Source: Podarcis raffonei (taxonomy: Eukaryota > Chordata > Lepidosauria > Squamata > Lacertidae). Taken from it: a DNA stretch of 64,000 nt. Under the pieces are notes generated by a model. It did not search any database, had not been told where the DNA came from, and saw only the letters and a list, made by a program, of their open reading frames with translations. The DNA is taken from positions 34,276,001 to 34,340,000 of the forward strand of contig NC_070614.1 in assembly GCF_027172205.1 (NCBI RefSeq), given 5' to 3'. Position numbers and translations under genes: made by a program. Shown here in pieces: positions 24,254 to 37,674 of the stretch (position 1 is the first letter of the stretch; every line of letters begins with the position of its first letter).

Positions 24254-27200
24254 ATGATAGTTTTAGTGGTCTTAATGCTGGCAATGATTCCTCACAATGT
24301 CTGCCAGGCTCAAACTGTGAAATGTAGGGTTTCCCATCCACATCGCCCACAACACATATACCATCAGCAAGGAAACCTCATCATTGGTGGCATTGCAACT
24401 CATGGTGGCTTCATGAAACCTTTAACAGCTTTTACTGAAGAACCACCACTAGCATTGCTTGAAGATTACATGTAAGAAGTTTATTTCATTTCCATGTCTT
24501 TCCCTCTGAAAAGACCAGTGCTAGTGCTACAACATATATGCAGAGGTATATCAATTTAGCCTATAGAAAAAAGAATGATTGAATTAAGGTAAAGCTGAAG
24601 GTAAAGGTTTCAATTTTTCTAGAGGCCGAAGACTTCTGTGGAAAACATTTAAGCTTCCTAAAATAAAAGTCTTTCTTTCAACTCCATTTTCTTTTACCTT
24701 CTTATATCTTTTTTCTCCTGACTGTTACAAAAAGTTCCCCTCCTGTTTCTTTGGCTCACATTTCACTTCTGCTTACATTCTTACACCACTCATTTTTTCT
24801 TCAGCACATTCTAATGGTATATATGTTAATGTAAAGATTGTTAAACAATACTGATTTTTGGATGATGTCTGGAAACATCATTCAGAGGCAATTGCTTCTG
24901 GTATATCTGCATTTTGTCTTAATTTGCTTATTTCATGTGATGTAAAATACTAGAATCTTTTGACTCATGAGAGCTGCCATCAACTCAGTTCCTTCCTCTG
25001 ACTTGATATGAAAACATATATATTCCTACTTGCTTAGTTAAATTCCATTTTCTCATATAATTCTTTTTCATAGAAAGTAACTTCATAAGAGAGTCGGTAA
25101 TAAAGGCCTATATTGAAAAACGTATATTTGTACCTTGGAATTACATTTGGTTGAAGTTTATGATATAATTCACAGGTGACTCATAAAATGTTTAGTGTTC
25201 TAAGTTCTGAAATTGTTGGGCTCTGTTATCTTAGCCCAAAGCAGTTTAACTCATGTTACCAAGGAGCTCAGCCTTGCTGTTTATTAAATATAGCTGCTTT
25301 GACTGAGGAATTTCTGTCTACTGGAGGGTGTTTAGCAATGGCTTATACAAGCACAAGAAGGGAAGTGTGCTATATTGTACATTCACTCTCCATTATCCTC
25401 ATCCATAGGAAGTGATAGAAGGACTCTGGGTGTATGCAAATGCCTTGCTGTAGATCCGATTCCATTTACACACTATCGCCACAAGCTTACTCTTCTGCTT
25501 GGACAATAAACAGCTCTGCCGTAAATAATATACCGTGTGAGATTGTCAGAAAGTACAAAATCCACACGAAATTTCAGCAATAATTCAGATAGATGGCAGT
25601 GTTGTTCTAGATTCTGTAATCCACACAGGGCAACACCCACATGGTATGTTGTGATATCAGGCACAAGCTCTCATAAAATACTCATGTTGATAACACATCT
25701 CTGTGACATGAATGCATGATTGAAAATTTAACCTAACCCTAATGAGAGTCTCAAGAAATACAATTCATTAAGAACATTATTCTAAGTGCGATGAGGTGGG
25801 CTTCCACCAACCAAGGCTGTAGCTTTGAGTGTGTTGACTAACACCCTTCCCACATGTAGCTGCCTTTTTTTAAGCCTCCCCATTCCAATCAGCATAAATG
25901 CAGTTATTCCAGCTCCTGACTGCTCTCAAGGAGGGGCCCAATCCTGAATTGGCTCTTTGAAGATAAAGGTGCCTGGGAACTACTGGAGGCATGGATTTGC
26001 TCTGAAGCCTAAAATTGGCAACTGCTTGTGGAACAGCTCTTGTATGCATACATGTCCACAGAGTTCTTCACGAGCATAGCATAGGTGTTTGTCACAGATG
26101 AGTTCTTCTCTGCTATTGGAGGACCATGTCCTCATAACCCTAACCTTCTCCAGCCAGAGAATCTTGACTTTAGGATTTCTCTGGAATACTGCAATCAACC
26201 ATTATCAACATGAAAATGCAGATAGTGGTGTTGGTTTTTCAAAAAGTGTGAAATATCATTCTGATACAGAATGCAATTTTAATTCTAGTGTAGTGTCAAA
26301 GAATTATCAGCATATTTTGGCCTTGGCATTTGCAGTAAAGGAGGTCAATGACAACCCTCAGATCTTACCCAATATCACCTTGGGCTTCCACATATATGAC
26401 AGCTATTTTAATGAAAAGTTGACCTACCATGCCACAATGCTACTTTTATCTTCGTTAGAGAGGTTTTCCCCCAACTACGTCTGTGACATCCAGCATAATC
26501 TGACAGCGGTCATCGGGGGACTGGATTCTGAAATCTCTGTTGTTGTGGCAAATATCCTGGATATCTATAAGATTCCACAGGTAGGGATTATATGCCTTTG
26601 TGTATATTGAAACTATGGGAATGCAATAATTTTTCATGCGGCTTTCATTCTTCTTGATTTTATTTTGCATTAATGGAGAGAGGGAGGGTTAATTGTGTTA
26701 GAGCCACTTCCAACCTCGGGAGGAGATGGTGTTTCGGGCTTCATGCCCCCAACACGCGCACGGGGGCTGGGTCTCAGACCCCGCACGATTAGGTGAATCC
26801 TTGGCTACGTCATCCCCTGGCCAGCCATCAGCTGTCCTATGGGTTGTGACCTGCCCCTATTTAAGGCAGGCGCAGCCGGGAATCTCCCTCTTTGGCTGCA
26901 AATCATCACAACTTGGTACCGGTGGGTTAGGCATTGGTAGGGGTATTGTTATGTAGATGGACGGGGAGGAGGAAACGCCATCACCTCCCCCGGATATTGA
27001 AGGGTAGTCTGATAAAGGATGTGGCCCTGGTAAAGGATAAAGGGGTGTGGCCCTGTCCGAAACCTATGGAGGTGATGGCCTCAGGCAAGCCCCAAATCGG
27101 TGACCCTGGCCGAGTTCCTAGTTGATGTGCATCAGCAGGGCTCCCCCTGCTGGTGTTAACCATTCCCAGTCTGCAAGCACACAGGCTGAAGCCTGATAGT

Positions 27201-30200
27201 CGGTTAGGACCAATACCTAAGCCAATAGCGCTCAGCACCTGTAACCAATAAAGTTGTGTCCAATTTTAGCCCATTAACCTAAAATAACGGTGTCATGTGT
27301 CTTTATTCCTACTGGGAGGAGGCGGGAACTTGCCACGCAAACCCGTATTTATGACTTATGACAAAAATAGCATTATAGACAGTAAAATGCCCAAATAATG
27401 ATAAAGCAAAGTAAACATAGAAAGGCAGGACAAAGAAAGTTTGGGGGTTGTGTTTTTTCTAGTTTTTGTATAAATTCGTATGTGTGTTTCATTTTACTCT
27501 TTGCTCCTGCCCCTGTAGTTAAGAAGAAACATCTTTTTACATTATTGTTGTTGTTGTCTGAATAAAGAGCATTGAATCCTTCCTTGCATGAAAAAGACTT
27601 CATACTGAGAAGGAGGTGCATGAGAGTTGTGGTAAGGAGCGTCTTCCTAGGAAAGGAATTCCATCAAATTGACATCCATGTCCCAGAAAAACACATCTCA
27701 CAATATGCATATGTCATATTATAGTATAAGCAATTTTGCAGATAGCCACATAAGGTACCACTGCAGTAGGGCGGAACCATCCTCCCAGGACCAGTATCAC
27801 TGTGCCTTATTTGGACAGGCCTGGGTGGTGGTGATGTCAGGACTGTGCAGATGCATCAGAAGCCCTTTACACTGATGTGTCCATTCTGCCTTGAGTTTGC
27901 TTGCACCTTGACCCACCTCAGCACCATCCAGAGATGCTGCAGCAACAACAGACCAACTACACTCCAACAAAGAATTAACAATGGAAACCATTTACTTAAT
28001 TTTGAAAATTTTTAGTTCTACCTGTTGATGTAATGTACCTGTGAAAGAGATGTCCTTAAAGAAAGAACTAATCTCTCAGGACTAGCCCCCTATTTTGATA
28101 AGAGGCAATAATATCCACTTACCTTACCACTTGCTATAAACCTTGTGCCTTAATGTATTGAGTGATCAGAGCACATGAAGCAACATCTTAAAAATGACTA
28201 TAACTGTCTCTCTTTCCCTTCCTGCTTTTTCTTTTAGCTGGTATATGGTTCGAATCCAGTGATGAATGATAAAACTCCAGGGCTTGATTTTTACCAGATG
28301 ACCCCTCAGGAAACCTTTCAGTATACAGGGATACTCTCTTTGCTTCTTTATTTTAGATGGGTGTGGATTGGAGTTATAGTCACAGATATTGACATTGGGG
28401 GAAGATGTTTGCAAATTATCATTCCACTCTTTTCTCGGAGTGGCATCTGTTTTGCCTTCATAGAAAGAATCCCCATGTTTATTTCTTTCAATGAAATTGA
28501 TGAAAACCTGGAAAGAGGAAGTAAATTACATAATGAAATCATGAACAGTAAAGCCAACATAGTGGTTTTTTATGGAGAATCAAATGCCATGATGTATTTG
28601 AGATGGTTTCCATATCTGTCAAGACAAGAATGTGAGACAAGCATACCAAGAGGGAAAGTTTGGATTCTTACAGCCCAGGTGGAGCTTACATCAACAGTCT
28701 ATCAAAGGAATTTTGTTACAGAAATAATCCATGGTACGCTAGCCTTCAAAATTCACTCCAACGATGTACCAGGATTCCAGTCTTTTATTGAGAGCAGAAA
28801 TCCTTCCATCCCTAAAGGAGATGGGTTCATCAGGGACTTCTGGCAGCAGGCCTTTGGTTGCACATTGTCAAAAACGGATGTAGGCAACATGGATGGATAC
28901 ATTTGCACTACAGAGGAGAAGCTAGAGAACCTTCCAAAACCCTTCTTTGAAATGAGCATGACGGGCCACAGCTACAACATCTACAATGCTGTCTATGCTG
29001 TGGCCCATGCTTTACATGCAATATCCTCATCTGGAGTCAAGCACAGTGCAAATCTGGATGGAGCGAGAATGAAACTACAGAATCAAGAGATATCACAGGT
29101 AGTGGCCTGAACATTTTGACGTGAAAATGCATAATATCTACAGTATTATAACATTATTTCCCATTAAATGGTGGGGTAGGGTTAGGGTAAGCTGTGTGTA
29201 TTCTTATCAGTGTACTTAATAACATAGTGATCCTTACTATTGTCTCTCAGTCATAAAGGGTTAGCAGATATTTCACCAGTTGCCTCCTGCTCAAAACCCG
29301 TCAGGAAAGCATTCTTGCTACCATTAGACATCAGTCTGAAAACCCTACTCCTTTTTATTCCATCCAGCTCCATCACTACTTGAGACATGTTTCATTCAAC
29401 AACAGTGCTGGGGACAAGATCTCCTTTGATAATAATGGGCAGTTACTAGCTGGATTCGATGTCATCAACTGGGTGGTTTCATCCAACCAATCTTTTCACA
29501 GAATAAAAATTGGGAGGATGGATCTGCAAGTTCCTCCAGATGAAGCATTCACTATAAATGAAGAGGCCATAACGTGGCATTACTGGTTTAACCAGGTAGG
29601 ATCCAATCGGAGATTTAGGGTGAAAGTGTTTTAGAGAATAGTGTCAGTAACTGTATCTTTTCAAAACTGTCATCAAACATATAAGAGCCCAGACTAAAGA
29701 TTAGTGTCAGTATTCTCTCAAAGTACAACCTAGTTCTTTAATGAACAATCATGTTAATGATGCATCTGTTTCCAGTTTTGCTGTTAGCCTCACACCTAAG
29801 CCTATCATACAAAGCTGCCAGGAGGTCTTTAAAGCCTTCCTTCTGTGTGTCTATGATGGAATGGAATTTGTACTTTAATTTGCATGTAAGGTGCATATGT
29901 GCTTGAAATTCCTTAACATTGCAAAAAGAAGTGGAAAGGCCTATGAAATTTAAAGATTCCAAGCTCATAATTTTGCTTTCTTATTTATGGATTAGGCCCA
30001 GCCACTTTCTACATGCAGTGAGAGCTGCCATCCTGGTTCTAGCAAGAAAGTGGAAGAAGGGAAACCATTTTGCTGCTACAATTGCATCCCATGTCCAGAA
30101 GGGAAAATATCAGACAAGGAGGGTAAGTAAGTATAACTGATGCTACTGGGTGTTTTGTGTTCTCGGTATTCCAATTTGATTTGTGTAGGGACACATTTTT

Positions 30201-32132
30201 ACAAACAGGCTACACCAAGCTTTATGTCTCTCCCCCCCCCCCCGTAAATTCAGGTTTACCTGATGTGGGATTAATCTAATACATTAGGGAAAATCAGGCT
30301 CCAAACTGCTTCACTTGGGTCACAGACTATTTGTTTTCATGGTTTGGTGATGAGTGGATATGTTGTCACTTTCTGTTACCCCTCTTTCCACACCCATTAT
30401 TCCTTAGTGCTTTCATTTCATTTCTAGTCATGCTCATAACTATTTCTGGTGTGCTTCTGAATGGAACTAGTGGTGTATTTTTTTTGTTGGTCCCTCAGAT
30501 TTACACAGAACCAGAAAACTGCACAGGCAATCCACAAAAAAATCCTCTACAGTCTATTACACAGCATGTTAAAATTAAAAGTGTAAGCTGACAATTTAAA
30601 ACTGATTTCTTTTCTATTCCTGCTGTGCTCCTATTTCCAGTGTTCCTGAATATATTGCCTATGAGCTCTCATATTTATGAAAAACCAGAAATCTCCAGAA
30701 ACAAACTACAGTTAAATATCTTATTTAATGTGGTATGCTTGTGCAGGTTTCTGGTTTTGTTCAATTCTGAGGGAATTTTTTTTAAAAAAAAAAAAAAACC
30801 AATACAACTATTTGTGCACATGCCCTGTTGGTACTGATTTACCATAAGTAACTCAATGAATTGGAAAGTTGGGACAAACTTAAGAGGAAACCTACTGGTA
30901 TGAATAGGAAAAACCTAAATTTTTCACATAGTAAATCACAGATGTAGGTGTCAACTTATACCACTGTGAAAGGAACCGTTTAGGCATATTATTAAGGTTT
31001 TATGTAAGATCAATATCATAGCCCTTTTCACATATTACTGGTGTGTGAGTTTCTATTTCACACATGAATTCTAAATCATGCTATGATCAACATAGTGGTA
31101 TCAAATATCAGTGTTACTTTGCAGCTGTGATTATATGTACAGGCCTGCATATATATTTTTTACATTAGACCTCAACACTCAGGTAATGCAGAAAGAAGGC
31201 TTATGTCTTTTCCTGTTTCAGATATGAATGACTGTATTAAATGCACAGATGAGAAGTACCCAAGTAAGAATCAGGATACATGCATTCCCAAGACTGTAAC
31301 CTTCTTGTCTTATGAAGAACCTTTGGGGCTCAGTTTAGGCTGCATTGCTCTTTCCTTTTCTTTGATCACAGCTCTGGTGCTGGGGACATTTATGAAGCAC
31401 CATGGCACTCCCATTGTCATTGCCAACAACAGGGACCTCACCTACACTCTCCTCGTCTCCCTCCTGCTCTGCTTCCTTTCCGCATTGTTGTTCATTGGCC
31501 CACCTCAGAAGTTGACTTGTCTCCTCCAACAAGCTGTTTTTGGCATCATCTTCTCAGTGGCTGTTTCTTGTGTGTTGGCAAAAACCATCACCGTAGTTCT
31601 AGCTTTCATGGCAACCAAGCCAGGATCAAGAATGAGGAGGTGGGTGGGGAAAAAGCTGGCCACCTGCATTGTTCTTTCCTTTTCCCTTATTCAAACTGGC
31701 ATTTGTACTGTGTGGCTGGTGACCTCTCCCCCTTTCCAAGATGTTGACATGCACTCAATGGTTGAAGAAATTGTACTGAAATGTAATGAAGGGTCTGTGA
31801 CCATGTTTTACATTGTCCTGGGCTATATGGTCTTCCTGGCAATTGCCAGCTTCACAGTGGCTTTCTTTGCCAGGAAACTACCTGATAGTTTTAATGAAGC
31901 CAAGTTCATCACTTTCAGCATGTTGGTCTTCTGCAGTGTGTGGCTATCCTTTGTGCCAACTTACCTCAGCACAAAGGGGAAATACATGGTTATTGTGGAG
32001 ATCTTCTCTATCTTAGCTTCCTGTGCTGGCCTTCTGGGCTGCATCTTTTCCCACAAATGTTACATTATTGTGTTTAAACCTGAGTTGAACAGCAGGGAAC
32101 AGCTCATAAGGGTTAAACATGGAAGAATTTAA
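24254..32132 (+). CDS. V2R gene A: type-2 vomeronasal receptor, 6 exons, 878 aa
   Basis: Family C GPCR expected to bind peptide or protein odorants on vomeronasal neurons and to signal through G proteins. Exons: 24254-24471, 26289-26580, 28238-29098, 29368-29595, 29996-30122, 31222-32132. All introns are GT-AG with phases 2,0,0,0,1, and the joined frame is open. Residues 1-19 form a signal peptide ([15 protein letters not shown]...). About 75-500 are the Venus-flytrap ligand domain ('[16 protein letters not shown]', '[13 protein letters not shown]', '[19 protein letters not shown]'). About 540-600 are the cysteine-rich linker ('[11 protein letters not shown]', '[14 protein letters not shown]'). 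About 610-850 are seven helices ('[18 protein letters not shown]', '[20 protein letters not shown]', 'KPELN'). Oddities: residues 'SQ' at the exon 3/4 joint where B, C and D have 'WQ', and 'DIDIGGR' where the others have D-N-G-E-R. The stop codon overlaps an AATAAA. Squamate homologues are usually called 'vomeronasal type-2 receptor 26-like'; the exact orthologue is not known. Confidence 0.93.
26696..27339 (+). mobile_element. LTR-like insert in intron 2 of gene A (fossil)
   Basis: This 644-bp block is absent from the matching place in gene B (about 37400), where the flanking sequence is continuous. It is GC-richer than its surroundings. It begins TGTTAGAG and ends CACGCA, with a TATA-like TATTTAA at 26859 and an AATAAA at 27247, in the order expected for U3-R-U5 of a solo LTR. 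No clear target duplication was seen, so the family (Gypsy-like or endogenous retrovirus) and even the LTR nature are uncertain. It must be younger than the A/B duplication, or else lost from B. Confidence 0.45.
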
Positions 32133-32464
32133 TAAATCTCTTTCCTAAACTGTAATTTGCAATCTGGACTTATCTTTGTTGTCCAAGTATTTGTTTTTGT
32201 TGTTACTCAGATATTGTAGTGATGACATGGTGGTTATTATTATGTTGTACACAGCCTTGGTAGTTTATGGTATTGTATGTGGCATGCTTAAATGGTTATA
32301 ATAATTGAAAAATCAATCTTGAGCAGTTAATGTGGAAGTCCTGGGCTGTCCAGATGACAAGACCCCCTCTTGGCCTTGCTGAGGTAATACAAAGGAAAGC
32401 AAAACAGTACATTTGGCACCAGTTTGGCTGCAGGAATTGCCAGAAGGAAATGTCTTCCCTCCCC

Positions 32465-32576
32465 CAAATGTAATGTTATTGTGTTGAAGCCTTAGTTGAA
32501 CAGCCAGAAACAGTTCATTAAGTAAAAGGATGGGAGAATTTGAATACCCCTGTCCTTTATGATAATTTGTAAACTG
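32465..32576 (+). pseudogene. Remnant of a second V2R exon 6 tail behind gene A
   Basis: About 110 bp repeat the end of gene A's own last exon and early 3' flank. 'aatgtaatgttattgtgttg', 'aagccttagttgaacagcca' and 'gaatttgaatacccctgtcc' align with 32056-32160. In frame it resembles the receptor's terminal K-P-E-L-N stretch, here with a stop in place of E. The same remnant follows gene B at 43165-43278, so it predates the A/B duplication. Confidence 0.6.
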
Positions 32577-32753
32577 GAAATGTATTTGCTCTGCAATATA
32601 TTTGTAAATGTTTTCTTACATAAAATTTTAAAACAAACCTGTCAAACTATTCTTTGCTGAAAACTCTTGCAAAAGGTGAACAGACATTTCATCAGTCTTC
32701 ACCTCCTTGAACACTGCCCATGTCATCATTCTGTTATTTTCATGACACCTTAG

Positions 32754-33487
32754 TCCAAAGAATCCTTCTTGTGTTATGAAGATCCTGTGGTGTTCTCTTT
32801 AGCCAGCCTTGCCTTTACCATTTCTTTGATCACAGCCTTGGTGCTATGGATGTTTATGAGGAATCATGACATTCCCATCATTGTTGCCAATAACTGGGAT
32901 GTCACCTACACTCTCCTTGTCTCCTTCCTGCTCTGCTTACTTTCTGCTTTGCTGTTCATTGGCAAACCTCAGAGGTTAGCGTGTCTCCTCCTACTAACAG
33001 CTTTTGGCGATATTTTTTCAGTGGCTGTCTCTTGTATATTGGCAAAAGCTATTACGGTAGTTTAAACTGGCACTTTACTGTTTGGCTGGTGACCTCTCCC
33101 CCATTCCAAGATGTAGACATGCACTCAGTGACTGAAGAAATTGTAATGCAATGTAATGTAATGAAGGCTCTGTGACCATGTTTTACATTGTCCTGGGCTA
33201 TATAGGCTTTCTGGCAATTGCCAGATTCACAGTGGCTTTCTTTGTCAGGAAGCTACCTGATAGTTTCAATGAAGCCAAGTTCATAATTTTTAGCATGTTG
33301 GTCTTCTGCGGTGTGTGGCTATCCTTATATGAGCTCTAAGGGCAAATACATGGTAGCTATGGAGGTCTTTTCTATTTTAGCTTCCAATGCTGGGTTGCTG
33401 GGTTGCATCTTTGCATCCAAATGTTACATCCTTTTGTTGAGGCTTGAGCTGAACAACAGGAAACAGCTCAGAAGGAGAAAAGACTGA
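32754..33487 (+). pseudogene. V2R exon-6 pseudogene (seven-helix domain only)
   Basis: It is homologous to the last exon of the neighbouring receptors: '[18 protein letters not shown]', 'NNWDVTYTLLVSFLLCLLS', '[20 protein letters not shown]' and '[12 protein letters not shown]', ending in '[14 protein letters not shown]'. It lacks about 37 codons spanning the second intracellular loop and helix 4 (after 'LAKAITVV'). It has a 5-bp duplication (GTAAT) near 33160 that shifts the frame, and about 11 bp are lost near 33325. No exons 1-5 are found upstream between it and gene A, so it is an isolated dead exon. The sequence is closer to a generic V2R than to a copy of A or B. Confidence 0.85.
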
Positions 33488-34560
33488 AGAACCTAAAAAT
33501 CTATATAATTTGCATTAGTTATTCATCTGCATATGTTTGTGTTTGTGCATCTGAGTGTTCGTGTTTGTTTGTTTTATATTGTTGAGATGACCTTGTATTT
33601 ATTCAATTAAGTTATGTTGCACACCACCTTGGTAATTTCTGTTTTTTAACTGGAAATATAAATTATTCTAGTAATAGAATAATAAATCCAGAAGCTGATT
33701 TTTAAATTTTTGAAGAGTATAGGCTTTTTCTGAATTTGTAGCAGCTGATAAGGAAATTCTTATAGAAACCATTGTCAATAAACTTTGCAATTAGTAGACC
33801 CCACAGATATTTTTATCATCAAAGCAATAATAATGCTATGCCTATGTCATTCTTAATATATTCTATTTTCTATTATTATGTGCGTAATGCCAGGGGTTCC
33901 TTCCTGAAACAAGCAGCTCTCAAGTGATAAATATGCATGATTCTTGGCCCTATTCTTCTTGAACCAGCAGAACTTCCGGCCTGCTTCCCCCATGATCACA
34001 TTCTACCCCGTTCTCTCCTTGTGGCTCCACAACTACAGCTCTAGAAATGCCATCAAAACCTACCCCAAAGGCCACCCATTGCCACACAGCCAGCTTCCAT
34101 ACTTTTTAGGAATTTCCACAGTATTCTGTCATTGCTAAAGTCTTTGAGGGCAGGAACTGGCAAATGCTGGAAGATTCTAGAAGGTTCATTTCTGTTGGAA
34201 ATATTGTTTTGACTATCTCAAGGTCACACTGAGACAGGAGAGATAAATTTGTGTGCTCAGCGAGCTGGTGATTCTCTCTCTCTCTCTTTTACTTTTATTT
34301 GTACCTCACACGTCTGAAGTTTTTATTCCCCTGAAGTTTTTTGTAATAAAGCCTTTACCTTTAGTAAAAGATTTCCTTTTACTGATGGACCTCTGACTCT
34401 GTGATTTTATTTACTACACGCCACAATTCATCATAGTCATTCATATTCTTTTCTCTCCCAAGCAATTTCCACCTCAGCATTGACTTTTGGGCCCCCTGAA
34501 CACATGGGCAGGACCCAATGTGGAATTTCTGCCAGTGGAGCCACACAACCCATACCCCAG
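33488..34560. other. Intergenic spacer between genes A and B
   Basis: AT-rich, without a gene. Near 34193-34430 there is an AATAAA-containing stretch ('ttgtaataaagcctttacct') that resembles an LTR end, but no boundaries could be fixed. Confidence 0.4.
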
Positions 34561-34570
34561 TCAACAAGTC

Positions 34571-34665
34571 TGTTCAGATGCAGCAAACATGTTTTCTTCA
34601 GCAATTCCAAAGGGAATCCCTGGATCTGAGCTGGTGATTACCTTCCTCTAAATTATTAAAAACAT
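34571..34665 (+). promoter_or_regulatory. Conserved block upstream of V2R gene B
   Basis: TGTTCAGATGCAGCAAACATG, then TTTTCTTCAGCAATTCCAA and AGGGAATCCC, 383 bp before the ATG. Nearly identical to the block before gene A. The A/B homology starts only about 10 bp upstream of it, so the duplication just includes it. Confidence 0.5.
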
Positions 34666-34953
34666 GTAATTGAGTCTGCTGCTCACCCAGTCCTCCTTGA
34701 ACTTTCAGCAAACACGAGAAAAATTAACAGCAAAGACGGTATATTATAAATAAATCCAGCAACATTTAGAGCTAGGATGAGTGACTGGTTCTGATACTAT
34801 GATTTCCAATATTCTACATTTCATACTTCAAGGCTTATATCTGTGAGAAAGTACCATTTAAGTCAATGGTTTTCATCAGGACAACTCTAACAATAGTGCT
34901 GTAGAAAAGCAAAGGATCGTCTATGTACAGGCAAGATTTCCTTCATTCTGAAT

Positions 34954-37627
34954 ATGATAGTTTTAGTGGTCTTAATGCTGGCAATGATTCCGCACAAGGT
35001 ATGCCAGGCTCAAACTGTGAAATGTAGGGTTTCCCATCCACATCGCCCACAACACATATACCATCAGCAAGGAAACCTCATCATTGGTGGCATTGCAACT
35101 CATGGTGGCTTCATGAAAACCTTAACAGCCTTTACTGAAGAACCACCACTGGCATTGCTTGAAGAGTTTATGTAAGATGTTTTTTGTTGTGGTTTTTTTT
35201 TTTATTTCCATGTCTTTCCCTCTGAAAAGACCAGTGCTAGTGCTACAACATATATGCAGAGGTATATCAGCTTGGCCTGTAGGGAAAAAATGATGGAATT
35301 AAGGTAAAGCTGAAGGGAGGGTTTCAATTTCTTCAAGGGAAGAAGACTTATGTGGAATACATTTAAGCTTCCTAAAATAATAGTCTTTCTTTCAACTCCA
35401 TTTTCTTTTACCTATTTATAATTCTTTCTCCTGTCAGATACAAAAAGTTTCCCTTCTGTTTCTTTGACTCACATTTCACTTCTGCTTACATTCTTACAGC
35501 ACCCATTTTTTCTTCAGCACATTCTAATGGTATATATGTTAATGTAAAGATTGTTAAACAATACTGAATTTTGGATGTTTCTGGAAAAATCACTCAGTGG
35601 TAATTGCTTCTGGTATATTTGCATTTTATCTTAATTTACTTATTTTATGTGATGTAAAATACTAGAATCTTTTGACTCATGAGAGCTGCCATCAACTCAG
35701 TTCCTTCCTCTGTCTTGATATGAAAACAGATATATCCCTGCTTGCTTTGTTAAATTCCATTTTCTCATATAATTCTTTTTCATAGAAAATAACTTCATAA
35801 AAAAGTAGGTAAATAAAGGCCTATATTGAAAAATGTATATTTGTACCTTGGAATTACATTTGGGTGAAGTTTATGATATAACTCACAGGTGACTCACAAA
35901 ATGTTTAGTGTTTTAAGTTCTGAAATTGTTGGGCTCTGTTATCTTAGCCCAAAGCAGTTTAACTCACGTTACCATGCTGTTTATTAAATATAGCTGCTTT
36001 GATTGAGGAATTTCACTCTACTGGGGACTGTTTAGCAATGGCTTATACAAGCACAAGAAGGGAAGTGTGCTATATTGTACATTCCCTCTCCATTTTCCTC
36101 ATCCATAGGAAGTGATAGAAGGACTCTAGCTGTATGCATATGCCTTACTCTAGATTCAATTTACACATAGTCGATTCCATTTACACATAGTCGCCAGAAG
36201 GTTACTCTTCTGCTTGGACAATAAACAGCTCTGCCGTAAATAATATACTGTGTGAGATTGTCAGAAAGCAAAATCCACACAAACCTTCAACAATAATTCA
36301 GATAGATGGCACTGAGGTTCTAGATTCTGTAATCCACACAGGGCAACACCCACATGGTATGTTGTGATGTCAGGCACAAGCTCTCATAAAATACTCATGT
36401 TGATAACACGTCTCTGCGACATGCATGCACGATTGAAAATTTAACCTAACCCTAATGAGAGTCTCAAGAAATAAAATTCATTAAGTACATTATTCTAAGT
36501 GCAGTGAGGTGGGCTTCCACCAACCAAGGCTGTAGCTTTGTATGTGTTGATTAACATCCTTCCCACATGTAGTTTCCTTTTTTTAAGCCTCCCCATTCCA
36601 TTCAGCATAAATGCAGTTATTCCAGCTCCTGACTGCTCTCAAGGAGGCCCAATCCTGAATTGGCTCTTTGAAGATAAAGGTGCCTGGGAACTACTGGAGG
36701 CATGGATTTGCTCTGAAGCCTAAAATTGGCAACTGCTTGTGGAACAGCTCTTGTATGCATCCATGTCCACAGAATTCTTCATGCGCATAGCATAGGTGTT
36801 TGTCACAGATGAGTTCTTCTCTGCTATTGGAGGACCACGTTCTCGTAACCCTAACCTTCTCCAGCCAGAGAATCTTGACTTTAGGATTTCTCTAGAATAC
36901 TGCAATCAACCATCATCAACATGAAAATGCAGATAGTGGTGTTGGTTTTTCAAAAAGTGTGAAATATAATTCTGATACAGAATGCAATTTTAATTCTAGT
37001 GTAGTGTCAAAGAATTATCAGCATATTTTGGCCTTGGCATTTGCAGTAAAGGAGGTCAATAACAACCCTCAGATCTTACCCAATGTCACCTTGGGCTTCC
37101 ACATATATGACAGCTATTTTAATGAAAAGTTGACCTACCATGCCACAATGCTACTTTTATCTTCGTTAGAGAGGTTTTTCCCCAACTACGTCTGTGACAT
37201 CCAGCATAATCTGACAGCGGTCATCGGGGGACTGGATTCTGAAATCTCTGTTGTTGTGGCAAATATTCTGGATATCTATAAGATTCCACAGGTAGGGATA
37301 ATCTGCCCTTGTGTATATTGAAAGTATGGGAATGCAATACTTTTTCATGCGGCTTTTGTCCTTCCAGATTTATTTTGCAAGTCGGAGAGAGGGAGGTTGA
37401 TATTCTATTAAACCCATATTTATGACTTATGACATGGTAAACCAATGAAAGAAGTATTATAGACAGCAAAATACCCAAGCAATGATAAAGCAAAGTAAAC
37501 ATAGAATCGCAGGACAAAGAAAGTTAGGTCTTGTGGTTTTTTGTTGTTGTTTTTTGTATAAATTTGTATGTGTGTTTCATTTTACCCTTTGCTCCTGCCC
37601 TTGTAGTTAAGAAGAAACATCTTTTTA

Positions 37628-37674
<47 letters not shown>

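Noticed and set aside
26281-26294. Alternative exon 2 acceptors of gene A at 26269 or 26293
   Set aside because: Only the AG at 26287-26288 gives the phase needed after exon 1, and the equivalent site is used without conflict in B, C and D.
34193-34430. Possible solo LTR in the A-B spacer
   Set aside because: An AATAAA and a TG start are present, but no matching ends or target duplication could be fixed.
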